DNA from: Cunninghamia lanceolata
Taxonomy: Eukaryota; Streptophyta; Pinopsida; Cupressales; Cupressaceae
Length of the DNA stretch: 64,000 bases
Assembly (NCBI GenBank): GCA_027924645.1
Contig: BSBN01000252.1
Span: 5,270,001 to 5,334,000, forward strand
Reading direction: 5' to 3'
The notes under the pieces were generated by a model that was not told the origin of the DNA, ran no database searches, and was given only the letters and a program-made list of their open reading frames with translations. Position numbers and translations under genes: made by a program. Below, one piece after another: positions 22,130-33,680 of the stretch (within the stretch, counting starts at the first letter, position 1; each line of letters opens with the position of its first letter).

Positions 22130-22380
22130 TACATATGGACTGTTGATGTAGACAGATACACTTGTATTTTGATGACCTTCACAAGATGATATATGATGAC
22201 ATATTATGCTCACTGATGTTCATGCTTTTGTTTATGCATTTCTGTATGACATGGATGTGTTGACATGTATGTATATGATTATGGATTTATGTGAGGATGT
22301 ATATGTTGATATGATGCTTATAGATGTATGACACATGATGACATGATGATATGATAATGATATGATATGTGATATCTAAC
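22130..22380. repeat. Low-complexity TG/AT-rich stretch
   Basis: Runs of GATGTATATG, ATGACATGATG and ATGATATGATA, densest at 22,310-22,375. Simple-sequence DNA with no coding features. The small minus-strand frames around 22,000-22,800 look like chance. Confidence 0.7.
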
Positions 22381-22481
22381 ATGTGGGTTTTGTAGATATG
22401 CACTAGATGGTGATAGAGATAGAAAAAAGGAGATAGAAGAGAACATGAGAGAAAGACTGTTGATCAGTCTTTGCTTGAAAA

Positions 22482-22490
22482 CTATATAAG
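22482..22490 (+). promoter_or_regulatory. Possible plus-strand TATA box
   Basis: CTATATAAG, preceded by a purine-rich stretch and lying downstream of the ATCGG region. If 20,860-22,900 is an E-type plus-strand LTR, this would be its promoter. No LTR end or PBS was found, so this stays tentative. Confidence 0.3.
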
Positions 22491-22952
22491 GACATGGATA
22501 AATAGATGGGTAAATGGATAAGTTTGTTGCATTGGTTTCACAAATGTTTATAAAGAGAAATATTTATTTTTGATATAACACATGGATAGTTTGCCACCAA
22601 GGTATAAATGACCAAGGTGCTATGATATTCGAGTGTGTGGATGTTGACTCTGCAAGCAAGTAGTTTGAACTTAGATCCCTTAGACATAATATAACCTTGT
22701 TGGACATGTGAATGCACCATAGTCTTGAACATAAAATAAATTTCAATACATAAATGCAAGAAAAATATTAATATGTAAGATGCTAGGTCATAACACACAC
22801 AAGATAAATATACTGCTAAGAAAGATGTTAAAGATCATTCCTCAAACATGGCACACAAAAGCAATGACTATGCCCCCAATCTGTACTACATGGCAACATA
22901 ACAAGATATAGATAAATCAAGGTAGTCTTGAATAGGTAATGGAAAAGGGACA

Positions 22953-23850
22953 AAAAAATAAACCAAAAAGCAAATTGGTTGTCTTACAAAGTAAACATGC
23001 AACCAACATATTCTATTGCCAAAGAGGTCGCTCAGGATAGATTGGATTGATTGGGTAGATAACAGCCTTATTGTAGGAACAATGTGTCCGTTAAAGGGTT
23101 TATCTGTTAAAAGGATAATGTTTGGTTTCAAGAAATGCAACATGTCGTATAAGACGTCTATTCTAGTTTCGATCATGGAACATCCTATATAAGACAAGTT
23201 TGTTGTTTTGTTGCTTGGTTGAGATTGATTTAGCTGATGTTGGTAATTGATATGTAGGACAACATATGGCTCTGCAAGTAAGTTTATGTGCTTTAGGTTT
23301 GCTTAAGGACTTTTTCTTTGAAAGGATGCATGTGTTTGTTGTTGTGCTACTTGAGTTAGTCAAGTTGAGGTGAATGGATTTTTATAAATGGAAGACTAGA
23401 AAGATGACATGTTGATGGATTGAGGTGGGTGAAGAATGATGAATCATATGTGCCTGAGTACTAGATATGTCCTTCGTATTCCAGACTACCTACATACCCT
23501 GTATCCATGGGATCAAGGCACATTACGATGAAAGATGAAAAATGATAATATGTAGTTCTAGGTAGAGTGATGAGTGGGTCAAGGTGTTTGGGCTTGAGTA
23601 GGTGAAATGATGAGATCTTATGTACCTAAGTACTGGAAACTTCCTTCGTAATCTAGACTGCCTACATACCCATATCCATGGGATCAAGGTACCTTAAGAT
23701 TGAGAAGATGATATGTAGTTCTGGTTGGTTTGATGATGTAGGAAAAGTGTTGTCATTGTGGGGGGGTTGAAGTGCTTGTGTTTGTGTTTTGGATTGATGT
23801 GTTTTTGTTTTTGTTTGTGTTGATTGTGTTGCAAGTATGGGCCTAACCAG
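22953..23850 (-). other. Integrase end and 3' UTR of element C
   Basis: Positions 22,974-23,755 align with element A 19-922, including two copies of the 75-bp motif (23,448-23,523; 23,618-23,693) and the TAACAGCCTTAT block. The last 12 bases before the copia LTR (GGGCCTAACCAG, 23,839-23,850) match A 1,602-1,613 (GGGACCTAACCAG), which encodes the integrase WLGP segment. About 70 bases between these (T/G-rich) do not align. Confidence 0.65.
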
Positions 23851-25216
23851 TGTTGTCATTGATGTCAACATACTCCAGTTGCATTGATGTCAAGGATTGG
23901 ATGAGCTGTGTGCTAAGGATATTGAGAAAAGTAGTCCTATTAGAAACAGAGAAGAACAGTGAAGACAGTGAAGCTCTATGAAGTAAATATCCTAGATAAG
24001 ATGAAGATCAGAGAATGCACATCAAAGGGTTTGTAGATATGTGTCTAAAGATGATCCAATCAAGATTTGAGAGGTTCACATGAAGATTTGGAGAAGTTAT
24101 GGCCATATGAGTAAAACTAGTTCTAGCATATGTTTAGAGGTGACAGAGTGACACAAATAGGTCTAGTGAGATCCAGAATGCAATATCTTATTCTACATAT
24201 TTGGTGGAATGTTTAGGAAGCCAATGTGAATTGACAACTCAATTGGTTCGTGGTCTGGAGGTCTGCAAGCATTTATTCTAATGTGACAGTGATGACAAAC
24301 TGTGTTCTTGAGGTTCTGGATGAAGATGCGAATGATTTTAGTAAGAAGAAGTGGTGTGGATGTTCTTGGTGATTCAGGCAAGCTTGTGGGGGTCTCTAGA
24401 TTGTGTCCAGTTCGTGTTGGTGGTCCGCATTGAAGATTGAGCTCGTAATTGAAGATTTACTTTCAGGTGATGGTGTTCTTCCTAATCATGGTTGACTGGA
24501 TGTTTTACACATCTTGTGGATGATCTTGAAGATGTTCTACAAAGCATGGCATGTTCCTCAAAGAAGATTGAAGTCCCAGATATGTGTGGCTGATAGTATG
24601 GTGATATGCATTAAGTCTTGTAACAAATCAAGTTGTATTTTTGTAATTGCTCTGCAATAGAATATGTTGTGCTGACTTTGATGATCATTCCAAAGTTGAT
24701 GTCATGTATAAATAAGAATTGCAAAGTCATTTCAAAGCATCCTTGTTGAGATGAGAAAGTGGTAGAGGGGAGAAGAGCAAAAAGTAGAGCAGAAGTGTTG
24801 AGCTTAAATGGAACTGACTCAAGCATGGTGAAGATTCTAATCTCCAGTTCAAGTATGTAATATTTATTATTCTATAGATAGTGTGTCTCTTGTAGGCAAT
24901 GGGCCTCTTGTGAGCAGTGTGCTCGAGCAGTGAGCCCTAATTGGCAAGTGCCATTTTGTTTTTCTTATTCTTTTAACAGAGAATACAATCTTGGGTTAGT
25001 CACCCCATGGTTTTTCCCTTAACCGAGTTTTCCACGTTAAAATCTTGGTGTCATATGTGTTAATGTGTTTTTGCTCTTGAGATATTGCATTGTGCTTCCA
25101 TGATTAAATCATTATTATGCTGTAGAAATATAACAAGGATTTAAGTGTTCAAAGAAAAGAAGGTTTTGATGACATTTGATTCACCCCCCCTCTCAGTTGT
25201 CTATCCTAAACCAACA
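23851..25216 (+). repeat. 5' LTR of copia element (1,366 bp)
   Basis: It starts TGTTGTCATTGATGTCAACA and ends CTAAACCAACA, directly before the PBS. It contains a TATA box at 24,705-24,716 (TGTATAAATAAG). The left flank is element C sequence. Confidence 0.85.
24705..24716 (+). promoter_or_regulatory. TATA box in copia LTR
   Basis: TGTATAAATAAG on the plus strand, about 510 bp before the LTR end. A transcription start would be expected near 24,740. Confidence 0.6.
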
Positions 25217-25218
25217 AT

Positions 25219-25230
25219 TGGTATCAGAGC
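25219..25230 (+). other. Primer binding site (initiator tRNA-Met)
   Basis: TGGTATCAGAGC, complementary to the 3' end of plant initiator methionine tRNA. This is the standard copia PBS, two bases after the LTR. Confidence 0.9.
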
Positions 25231-25272
25231 TAAGTTCCTCTAAAAGAGCTTAATTGCTTGAGGAGATCTAGG

Positions 25273-26230
25273 ATGTCTTCCTACAAGAAGGATAGTCTGA
25301 CGTTTGATGGAACTAATTACACTCTTTGGAAAAGCCACATGGAATGTCACTTGCAATGTATGGGAATGCAATATTAGACTATGTCTACAAAGAAGTATGT
25401 TCCTCCAAAGAATGGTCTGACAACTGTAGATGAAATCAAAGCTACTGAAGATAATCTTTGAGCTAAAGAAGCCTTACTAAGTGCCTTATCTGATTAAGAG
25501 CTGACAAATGTTATGGATTTAAAAATTGCATATGAGATTTGATCAAAGATGGAACTTTTGCATGAAGGAGACAAATATGTTAAATGTGCCAAGCTACAGA
25601 GTCTGAAATTTTTTTTCAAAAACCTAAAGATGAATGAAGATGAGAATATCATTACATTTATGTCAAAAGTAAATGACCTTGTTTGTGGCATTAGGTGTGC
25701 TAGTGGAACCTTGGATGAAGATGAGATTGTTGACAAAGTTCTCAGATCCCTACCTCCTACTTACAAACACAAGGTTGCTTCTATTGAAGAATTCAGATCT
25801 TTATCAAATATCACAAGAGATCAATTGGTTGGAAAATTAGTTGCATTTGAATTGGTTGAGTTTGGAGATGCACCCCCCAAGACTATATCTGCATTCAAAG
25901 CTAGTGCCTATGTAAAAGGCAAACAAAGGTATGATCTAGGAGAGAACTCCTCAAATAAACTATCATGGTATGAAAAAGCAAGAAAAGATCTGGAAGAAGA
26001 TGCGGCAGAAGCTACTCAACTTGAAGCCTTTATTGCAAGAAGACTTCCAAGAGGATCTGGTAAGTATGAAGGAAAATTGCCCTTTAAATGTTTCAACTGC
26101 AACAAGATTAGTCATTTTGCTTCAAGGTGTCTGGAAAGATTTTAAAGGACTAGTCCAAATAGATCAAGATTTCAAAAGAAATGTTACTATGTTCATGAAG
26201 ATGATGATGATGACAAAGTAACAGATGATG
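25273..26230 (+). pseudogene. gag: Copia gag with CCHC knuckle
   Basis: Frame 1 starts MSSYKKDSLTFDGTNYTLW at 25,273, the usual copia gag opening. Stops fall at about 25,375, 25,458, 25,495 and 25,540. The rest is open to 26,145 and includes the gag core (FFKNLKMNEDENIITFMSKV, DKVLRSLPPTYKHKVASIEE) and a complete zinc knuckle C-F-N-C-x4-H-x4-C near 26,090-26,132. A stop (TTT TAA) follows the knuckle, and a D-rich linker leads into protease in the same frame. Confidence 0.85.
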
Positions 26231-27762
26231 AATCAAAGACAGAAAACAAATCTGAAAGTGACTGGGTGTTTATTGCCATCAAGAAAGAAGATCCAATGCC
26301 CATTGAATCTGTCAATCATAAAATGGTAGAAAGAGCTCTAGCTGCCCAAGTTGAAGAAAATGATGAATGGGTCATTGACAGTGGATGCTCCCACCATATG
26401 ATTGATGACAAAAATAAGTTCATAGATCTGGAAAGATATGAAGGAGGATTTGTAAAATTTGGTAATAATTCTGCTGGTAGAATCAAAGGTAGAGGAACTA
26501 TTTCTTTTTATGGGAAGAACAAAACCAGTGATGTACTGTATGTTGAAGGTCTAAAGCACAATCTTCTCAGTGTTGGGTAGTTGATGGACAAAGGCTATGA
26601 TCTCTGATTCAAAAATGGAAAATGTAGAATCTTTGAAAGTTTTGGAACAGAGGTTGCATCCGGTACTCAAACAAAAGGTAACATCTTCCACTTGGTTGGT
26701 ACTAGCAAAAGTTGTTTATTTGTTCAAATTGATCAGAATTGGTTTTGGCATAAGAGAATGTGTCATGTGAATTTTGATAATATCATCAAGATAAGGAACA
26801 CTCAGGTTGTAAGAGATCTTCCAAGACTGGTGAAACCTACTAACAGTTTGTGCAAAGAATGTCAGTTGGGTAAGCAGAGCAGAGTCACATTCAAAAGTAA
26901 GGGACAATATTCTACTGGATTGTTGGACTTAGTACATACTAATCTATGTGGACCGATAAGAATTAGGAGTTTGCAAGGTGATAGATATTTCATGTTATTA
27001 ATTGATGATCATTCATGGATGATGTGGGTAACTTTCTTGAAAGGGAAATCTGAGGTTCTTGAGAAATTCAAAATATTCAAGGCTATGGTAGAGAATGAAA
27101 CCGGGTTAAACATAAAATGTCTTAGATCTGATAGAGGTGGAGAATTCACATCCAGAGAGTTCATAGAATTCTGTGAGAAACATGGGATAAAAAGATAGTT
27201 ATCTGCTCTAAGGACTCCACAGTAGAATGGAGTAGTGGAGAGAAAGAATCGGACCATCCAGGAAGCATCTCGAACCATGATTATGGAAGAAAATGTTCCT
27301 CAAATCTACTAGAGAGAAGTTGTAAGCATTGTTGTCTATACTCTTAATCGAGTACAAATTAGAAGTAATACTGGTAACACCCCTTATGAACTCTAGTTTG
27401 GCATCACTCCCACTGTAAAGTATTTTAGAGTCTTTAGTAGTAAATGTTACATTAAAAGAGATGAAGACCTTGGCAAATTTAATGCTATATGTGATGAAGG
27501 AATATTCTTGGGTTATTCTACTCAAAGCAAAGCATACCGGTCTTATAATAAGAGATTGAGAAAGATTGTAGAAAGTACAAATGTGAAGGTTGATGAAGGC
27601 ATTGAAAAACCCTCAAGGTTTTATGAATATGAAGAAGATGATCAGAATGATGTTTTGTTCCAAGAAGTTCAAACCCCTTCTGAAATTCAGATCCAAACTG
27701 ATCTGGAGAATCCTAAAATACAGGAAGAAGAGATAGTTTGGATGAACCTATCTAAGATATAA
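26231..27762 (+). pseudogene. Copia protease and integrase
   Basis: Protease: WVIDSGCSHHMI at 26,369-26,404 has the catalytic D-S-G. The pre-integrase zinc region reads WHKRMCHVNF with CKECQLGKQSR (26,746-26,880). The integrase core keeps the second Asp (LRSDRGGEF, 27,121) and the Glu (NGVVERKN, about 27,230). The first catalytic Asp is Asn (HTNLCGP, about 26,937), a GAT to AAT change. In-frame stops follow VG (26,578), after YDL (26,604), after GIKR (27,196) and further on, and a frameshift lies near 27,740. All are in frame 1. Confidence 0.85.
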
Positions 27763-29440
27763 TAGTGCAAGAAATTCCCAAAACTCCCAAGTATGTAAGA
27801 CTAAATCATTCTAAAGACCAGATCATAGGTGATAGAAGCAAAGGTGTTCAAACAAGAAGAAAGATTGCTCAAGACTCAGAAAAGTATTGTTTGATTTCAA
27901 AGATTGAACCAAAAACAGTAAGTAAAGCATGAAATGATGAAAGTTGGGCCAAAGCAATGGAGGAAGAGTTGATGCAGATTGAGAAAAATCACACTTGGGA
28001 TCTTGTTCCCAAACCTAGAAATAAAAATGTGATTGGGACCAAATGGGTCTTCTAAAATAAACTGAATGAAGATGGTGAAGTAGTCAGAAACAAAATAGAT
28101 TGGTCTATAAGGGTTATTCTCAAGTAGAAGGAGTTGATTTTGAAGAAACTTTTGCTCTGGTGGCAAGAATTGAAGCAGTCAAATTATTTCTTGCTTTTGC
28201 TGCCTTCAAGGATTTTAAAATATATCAGATGGATGTCAAGTCTGCCTTCCTAAATGGTGACTTGGAAGAAGAAGTATACATTGAGCAACCGGATGGATTG
28301 CAATTATCTGATCATGGTGATATGGTTTGCAAGTTGAAGAAAGCATTGTATGGGCTCAAACAAGCCCCAAGGGCCTGGTATGAAAGATTGGATAAATATC
28401 TTTTGAAGATTGGTTTCAACAAATGTACTTCTGATAGTAACTTGTACTTCAAGATTGATCATGAAAATATCTTGATTGTTGAAGTATTTGTTGATGATAT
28501 CATTTTTGGAGGAAGAGATAGTATGTGCAAGACTTTTGGAAATCAAATGAAAAGTGAATTTGAGATTTCTACTTTTGGGGAAATAAATTTCTTCTTGGGT
28601 CTGCAAATCACTCAAACAAAGAAAGGAATCTTCATATCACAGACCAAATATGTGAAAGAATTGTTGAAGAAATTTGGGATGGAAGATTCAAAACCAATGA
28701 ATGCTCCCATGGCAACCGGATGTAAACTAAGTAAAGATGATGAATCTCCTAAGGTTGATCAGAAAAAGTATAGGTCAATGATTAGAGGACTACTATATCT
28801 TACTCAAACTAGACCTGACATTATAAATGGTGTTGGTCTTGTTGCCAGATTCCAAGTTGATCCTAGGGAATCTCATGTCATGGCAATCAAGATAATTCTC
28901 AGATATCTAAAGGGAACAGTTGAGTATGGTTTATGGTATCCCAGGGATCATGATTTCTCTCTTCATGCATATACAGATGCAGATTGGGTAGGAGATGTGG
29001 ATGACTGGAAGAGTACTAGTGGTGGTGCATTCTCTTTGGGAAAAAGATTGGTTTCTTGGCTGAGCAAGAAACAAGAGGCAATATCTTTGTCCACTACAGA
29101 AGCAGAATATATTGCAGCAGCAGGTAGTTGCACTCAAGTATTGTGGATGAAGAAAATGCTAAGAGATGTCACAGTGGAGTATGAGGAACCTATCACAATC
29201 TTCTATGATAACTCAAGTGCAATAAATATATCCAAAAATTTAGTGTTGTATTCAAAGACAACACATATATCCATCAAGTTTCACTTTTTGAGAGAGCAGG
29301 TGAACAAGAATGAAGTCAGATTAGAGTTTGTGCCCTCAAAGGATCAGATTGCAGACATTTTTACTAAACCTCTACCTAAGGACTCTTTTGAGTATCTCAA
29401 AGAGAAGTTAGGGGTTATTACCCCTCTGGTTTTGAATTAA
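27763..29440 (+). pseudogene. Copia reverse transcriptase and RNase H
   Basis: A short N-terminal part (27,741-28,095) is in frame 3 (WAKAMEEELMQIEKNHTWDL, NVIGTKWVF*NK). A frameshift at about 28,097 leads to a long open frame of 446 codons. This has [31 protein letters not shown], the catalytic FVDD (about 28,487-28,498), then RNase H ([27 protein letters not shown]) and the typical C-terminal [16 protein letters not shown] and [10 protein letters not shown]. RNase H Asp, Glu and Asp residues are present. I cannot assign the copia lineage from this alone. Confidence 0.9.
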
Positions 29441-29748
29441 GGTGCACTGATGTGCATCAATCTGGTGGATCTCATAGTCATATCTTGTGGTCCGGATTAG
29501 GATGCTACTACTCAGGGGGAGCAGTCTGTATGATTCTAATTGATGCAAGTATGTACCCTTTGCCATTGATGTCAAAGGGGAAGAGAACACATGTGAAAAT
29601 AAAAAGTGGTTTCTGATCAAAGGGGGAGCAGTAAAGAAAGAGAAGACATATGAATGATTCTTGTTGATAAGGGGAGCTATGTCAGTTAGTGAGGAGAAGT
29701 TCTGGTCTTGATGGTTAAAATAGTTGTTCACATCATATGTTGCTATCA
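29441..29748 (+). other. 3' untranslated part and PPT candidates of copia element
   Basis: After the pol stop come purine-rich runs, CAGGGGGAGCAG (29,513) and AAAGGGGGAGCAGTAAAG (29,618), either of which could be a polypurine tract, and then the first bases of the 3' LTR (29,738). It ends at the junction with element C, with ATGG as shared microhomology. Confidence 0.65.
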
Positions 29749-30671
29749 ATGGCTTCAGAGCCATAGACCAAGGCATAGGGTGTTGCACTAGTTGGTGTTC
29801 TTATACTAGTGCGATAGGCCCATAGGGTGGGGTTGAGTTACAGGTGCTAATCATGACCAACTTCATTGACCGTTTTCTTGAGGATTTTGAGAATGGTTTT
29901 GTTGGAAGCCTCAGCTTGGTCATTACTCTGCGGATAGTACGGAGTAGAAAAGCAATGTTGGATATTGTATTGAGTGCAGAAGGAACGGACATCTTGATTC
30001 TTGAATGGTCTCCCATTATTAGTGACAATGGCTTAGCAGACACCATGCCAGCAAATGATGTAGTTAAGGATAAACTTGGCTATTTGTTTGCCAGTGATAT
30101 ATGTCATGGGAATGGCTTCAACCCACTTCATGAAATACTTAGTGGTGGTAATGATAAATTTGTGGCCATTGGATGAGGATAGGTTGATTTGTCCTACGAG
30201 GTCGACACCCCATTGTGAAAAAGGCCATGGAGTAGTCACAAGTTGTAGTTCATGAGCTAGTGCGTGAATTAAATCTCCATGTTGCTGGCATTGTAGACAC
30301 TTCTTAGCAAATTGTAAAGCATCTTGCTCTATTGTAGGCCAATATTACCCTATGCAGAGTATCTTCTTAGAGAGATTAGGACCAGTAGAATGTGTGCCAC
30401 AGACCCCTTCATGTATGTCTCGTAAGATAGCATCGACTTCTTCCATGTTAAGACATCATACGAGGATACCATCGAGACTCCGATGATAGAGTGTATCGCC
30501 TAGAATGGTGTAACGGGAGCATTGACGGATAAAGGTTTTGCATTGGGTTGTAGATAGCTCAAAGGGAAAGGTTCCATGTTTAAGGTATTCATAGATATCT
30601 TTGTACCATGGGGAATTGGGACCAAGAAGTTCACAAATGATTTTAGTAGTTGGAACATCGATGACTGGTAT
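29749..30671 (-). pseudogene. Integrase of element C (partial)
   Basis: Aligns with element A from 1,887 to about 2,810. Minus-strand fragments read VPTTKIICELLGPNSPWYKD (30,650), the HHCC zinc part (about 30,400-30,270), PWPFSQWGVDLVGQI with the first catalytic Asp (30,240-30,195) and KFIITTTKYFMKWVEAIPMT. The second Asp region is near 30,020 (rc of CATTATTAGTGACAATGG: VTNN, with Asp changed to Asn). The Glu region lies near 29,910. Several frameshifts and stops are present. The C-terminus was removed with the copia 3' end. Confidence 0.85.
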
Positions 30672-31369
30672 TGTAGACACTAAAATTTGTCCATGTCTTG
30701 ACTATCCCATAGTCGACATGACCTTGTATTATTTTTCCCTAGGTCCTAGGTCATCCCACTCTTATTCCAACTTAATCACATTCCAATTAAATAAATAAAT
30801 TCCATTTGTTTAGTTAATAGTACCCCTTCACATGTCTCATATAATTCAAATTAAAAATTTGAATTAAATCCCTCACCTCTCATCACATTGCAACACACGT
30901 CACATGTCTCATCTCTCACTTAATACCCCCTTCACATGTCAAACTAATTCAAATAAAATATTTGAATTAGATTCCCTTTATCCTCCATTGCACACTTGTC
31001 ATGTGACTACAACCTCTTAGAGTGGGAAAACCCTAATCAATCTTGACCGTCCATAGCATTCAAACCCTAATCAATCTTGTCCATCCATTCAAATCAAACC
31101 TTTTCTATAAAGGAAACCCTACACAAGACATTTTCATAGACATCAAGTTGCAAATACTCAACTAACATCCCTCCACGATCAACCCTTCAAAATTTGCATG
31201 CCTATGCACAAAATAGAACAGCCATGGAGGTCAATTAATACTAGTTAAAAGTTTGGTTTGCATTTTGTTTATGTTTTGCATTTTCAAGCTAGGTTGTGCT
31301 TTATGGTGCTTGATAGGGTTTAGTTAGTTTGTTGTTTTCAACACTAAACTTGATTTTTCCCTATCTTCA
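30672..31369 (+). repeat. 5' LTR of the LARD (698 bp)
   Basis: It starts TGTAGACACTAAAATTTG and ends CCCTATCTTCA. It holds AT-rich palindromes (30,780-30,975) and TATA box CTATAAAGG at 31,105-31,113. The 3' LTR differs by scattered substitutions and about 23 extra bases near 51,629-51,655. Confidence 0.92.
31105..31113 (+). promoter_or_regulatory. TATA box in LARD LTR
   Basis: CTATAAAGG in TTTTCTATAAAGGAAACCC, identical in the 3' LTR at 51,575-51,583. Confidence 0.65.
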
Positions 31370-31370
31370 T

Positions 31371-31388
31371 TTGGTGAACCTGACGTGA
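31371..31388 (+). other. Putative PBS of the LARD
   Basis: TTGGTGAACCTGACGTGAAC directly follows the LTR end. Position and the TGG start fit a primer binding site. It differs from the PBS of D (TGGTGCCCACCATGGG) and E. The tRNA is not assigned. Confidence 0.65.
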
Positions 31389-31389
31389 A

Positions 31390-33680
31390 CCTAATGCATT
31401 TTGTCAAGTTTTGGTGACTGACTTTTGCAAGATGCCTCCTAGCTTGATTCTGACTATGCCATCGAGTTCGGAAGATGTGAAACCCCTAGGAGACATATAA
31501 GACTCAATATAGTTTGCTTCCAAAAAAAAATTTGAAATTTTTTTACATAGCAATTCATACAATATGGATCCGTACCATACAGATCTACCGTGCGTGTTGT
31601 AGCAGTCTCAAATCTAATCATTATTGCTTTGTGTTGTTTGGATCTTGCAGGTTTGACCATATCTGTCAAATGTCTAGCTGTTATTTATGTTTGAGGGTTT
31701 CAACCTCATCTGGTGTACCTTTTGCAAAGGTGACATCAACATCCATGTCACCACCTTATCCCACTCGGCCTTCACACTTCCTGAGACTTCCACCGCCCTG
31801 AGCTTTGACCACCACCATCGTAGAGAAGTCAGTCACCATTGACTCAACAAATAAAACCCGCCTCCATCACTTAGCCTCTACAAAACCCTAAACAAACTAT
31901 ATTCTGCCACCACTGGTGGTAGTGACCTTACCAGTCGCCACCATTGTGGAACTCGCCACCATCATTTCTTCCGACCTTCGCTCACCTCCAAAAGCCTCAT
32001 CACAGTCCTAATCTCTGCTCATCTCTTAACCAGTTCAGAACCGTTGATACTTATCCCCATCACCACTTCTAAAACTCCTCCTTAGCCTCCGTGAGCTCGT
32101 CATCATCGCCACCGTCGGTGGCGACAAAGCTCACTTCTATCGCCCAAATTCTCCTTGGTCAACATAATAGCTTTAGCGTCACCTAAAAAGCTTAGGACAG
32201 TAGTTGCTTAGCCCTTTCACTAATGATTAGAGCTTATCCCCTTCATTGATAACTAGGGCTTTAACCTCATACATTGCAGGGCTCTAAACACCTTTGATTA
32301 GGAACCGGTGACTCAAGTGACCGCGGGGTGGGCAACTAGCTGCCTTAGTTTTCATTCACTTTTTTATTTTTGTTCGGCCTTAGCCCCCGGTCATATGGAT
32401 GATCGAGGGTGTTGCTAACATTAGTTCTTAGTTTAACTACTAGCCTTAGACCTTACATGTGACTAGGTACCATCTTAACCGCCGGTGGTTAATATCAAAC
32501 TATTAGACTTGCCTAGTGTTTCCTAGAGACCCTAATAGGGCATTTTTTTCTTTTTCTCATAACTTTCACATACGAAGGAAAAATTTTGCAAATGAGGACT
32601 CATTGAAAAGCTAGGAGGACGAGCTACATACTGGAGAAGAAATTTTTGGTGAAAGTGTCATTTTGCATGGTTTTTTTACAATCAAAGTCAAACTTACACA
32701 TAAACTTCAAATGCTCATATCTTTTGCATTTTTTATCACATTTTCACGAATTTTTTTTTTAAATGGCATAGAATTTTGTCTAGAATCTATTGATGCTACT
32801 CATTTTTCTATCACTATTCATCTATAGTAGATTTTTATCAGATTTCTTATTTTTGCATAATGGTCCTCTTGGCTAGTTCACTTGCTTCTTTCTTGCTTTG
32901 GTGGCTTGCAGGTGATCATACAAGGTTGGAATGACATTTTGATTAGTCACACAATAGCTTGGACAGTGAACTAATTAGGTGCCTTCACTCTAAGCTTTCA
33001 TATCTCTTAATCTTGCTTGTCTCACATTTCAATTTGGGCTCATTAAACGAACATTTGTCTTCATCACACATCAAATTTGGGCTAAAATGAACCAGTGTTT
33101 TCCTATACATTTGGATTTTGGGCTTAAAATGAACATGTGCTTGAATTGTTTCCCACACATCTATTTTCTAAAGGTAAATGAACATGTGTGAGTGTGAGCA
33201 AGTTCACATGTGTATGCTCTCCCCTTGCGACTTAGTGTGAGCCTGGGCATCAAAAACATGTTAACTTATCTTGCTTTTGTTAGCCTTTAGAGTGGGCCAA
33301 CTCTTGAGACACATTCGAAAGGAGAACTCACTTGCGACCCCAAGCAGGACTTTCATCTGGTCTGCTATATAAATTAAGGATAAGGTGAAAACCAAGTCTA
33401 ACCGGTATGAGCGCTCACCATATAGTGCTAGCTTGAAAGGAGGCATACCTTTGTGTATATTAAACTCCTAGTAGGGTTAGTTAGAGCCTTAAGTGGCTTG
33501 TTGGATGCTTGTGAGGTGTCAGTCCCCTAGATATTCACTAGAACCCATTTGTGCTAGTGGCCAAAACCCCTCTTTATCCTCAGTCTAGCCTAGAGTTGTG
33601 CTTTTTTTACAAGTGTTTTCAAATCTTAATCAAAAGACACCAAAACAAAACCCACCAATGTGATTGCTAGGTGTCTATTA
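31390..33680 (+). other. Non-coding leader of the LARD
   Basis: 2.3 kb without a convincing ORF. 31,700-32,250 is richer in C and G than its surroundings and repeats CCACCATC / CGCCACCAT-like triplets (for example TCGCCACCATTGTGGAACTC), which may be an old captured coding fragment or simple repeat. The rest is ordinary AT-rich sequence, including 33,261-33,446, where I see no supported gene. Confidence 0.5.

Larger units (their letters stand above)
23851..29748 (+). mobile_element. Ty1/copia retrotransposon, 3' LTR lost
   Basis: Complete 5' LTR, initiator-Met PBS, one gag-pol region (gag, protease, integrase, RT, RNase H: the copia order, with integrase before RT) and PPT-like purine runs (29,515 and 29,620 areas). 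The 3' LTR is represented only by its first 11 to 12 bases (TGTTGCTATCAATG against TGTTGTCATTGATG), cut at about 29,749 where element C resumes. It inserted into element C's integrase, after which a deletion removed its 3' LTR and about 273 bp of C. Confidence 0.88.

Noticed and set aside
22000..23363. Small minus-strand ORFs of 60 to 103 codons
   Set aside because: They lie in low-complexity and 3' UTR sequence, with no domain and no conservation in the matching region of element A.
27208..28615. Minus-strand ORFs opposite copia integrase and RT
   Set aside because: Reverse shadows of the conserved coding frames; they carry no motif of their own.
29445..29749. A complete copia 3' LTR
   Set aside because: Only the first bases match the 5' LTR start at 29,738; the sequence then turns into element C, so the LTR is missing.
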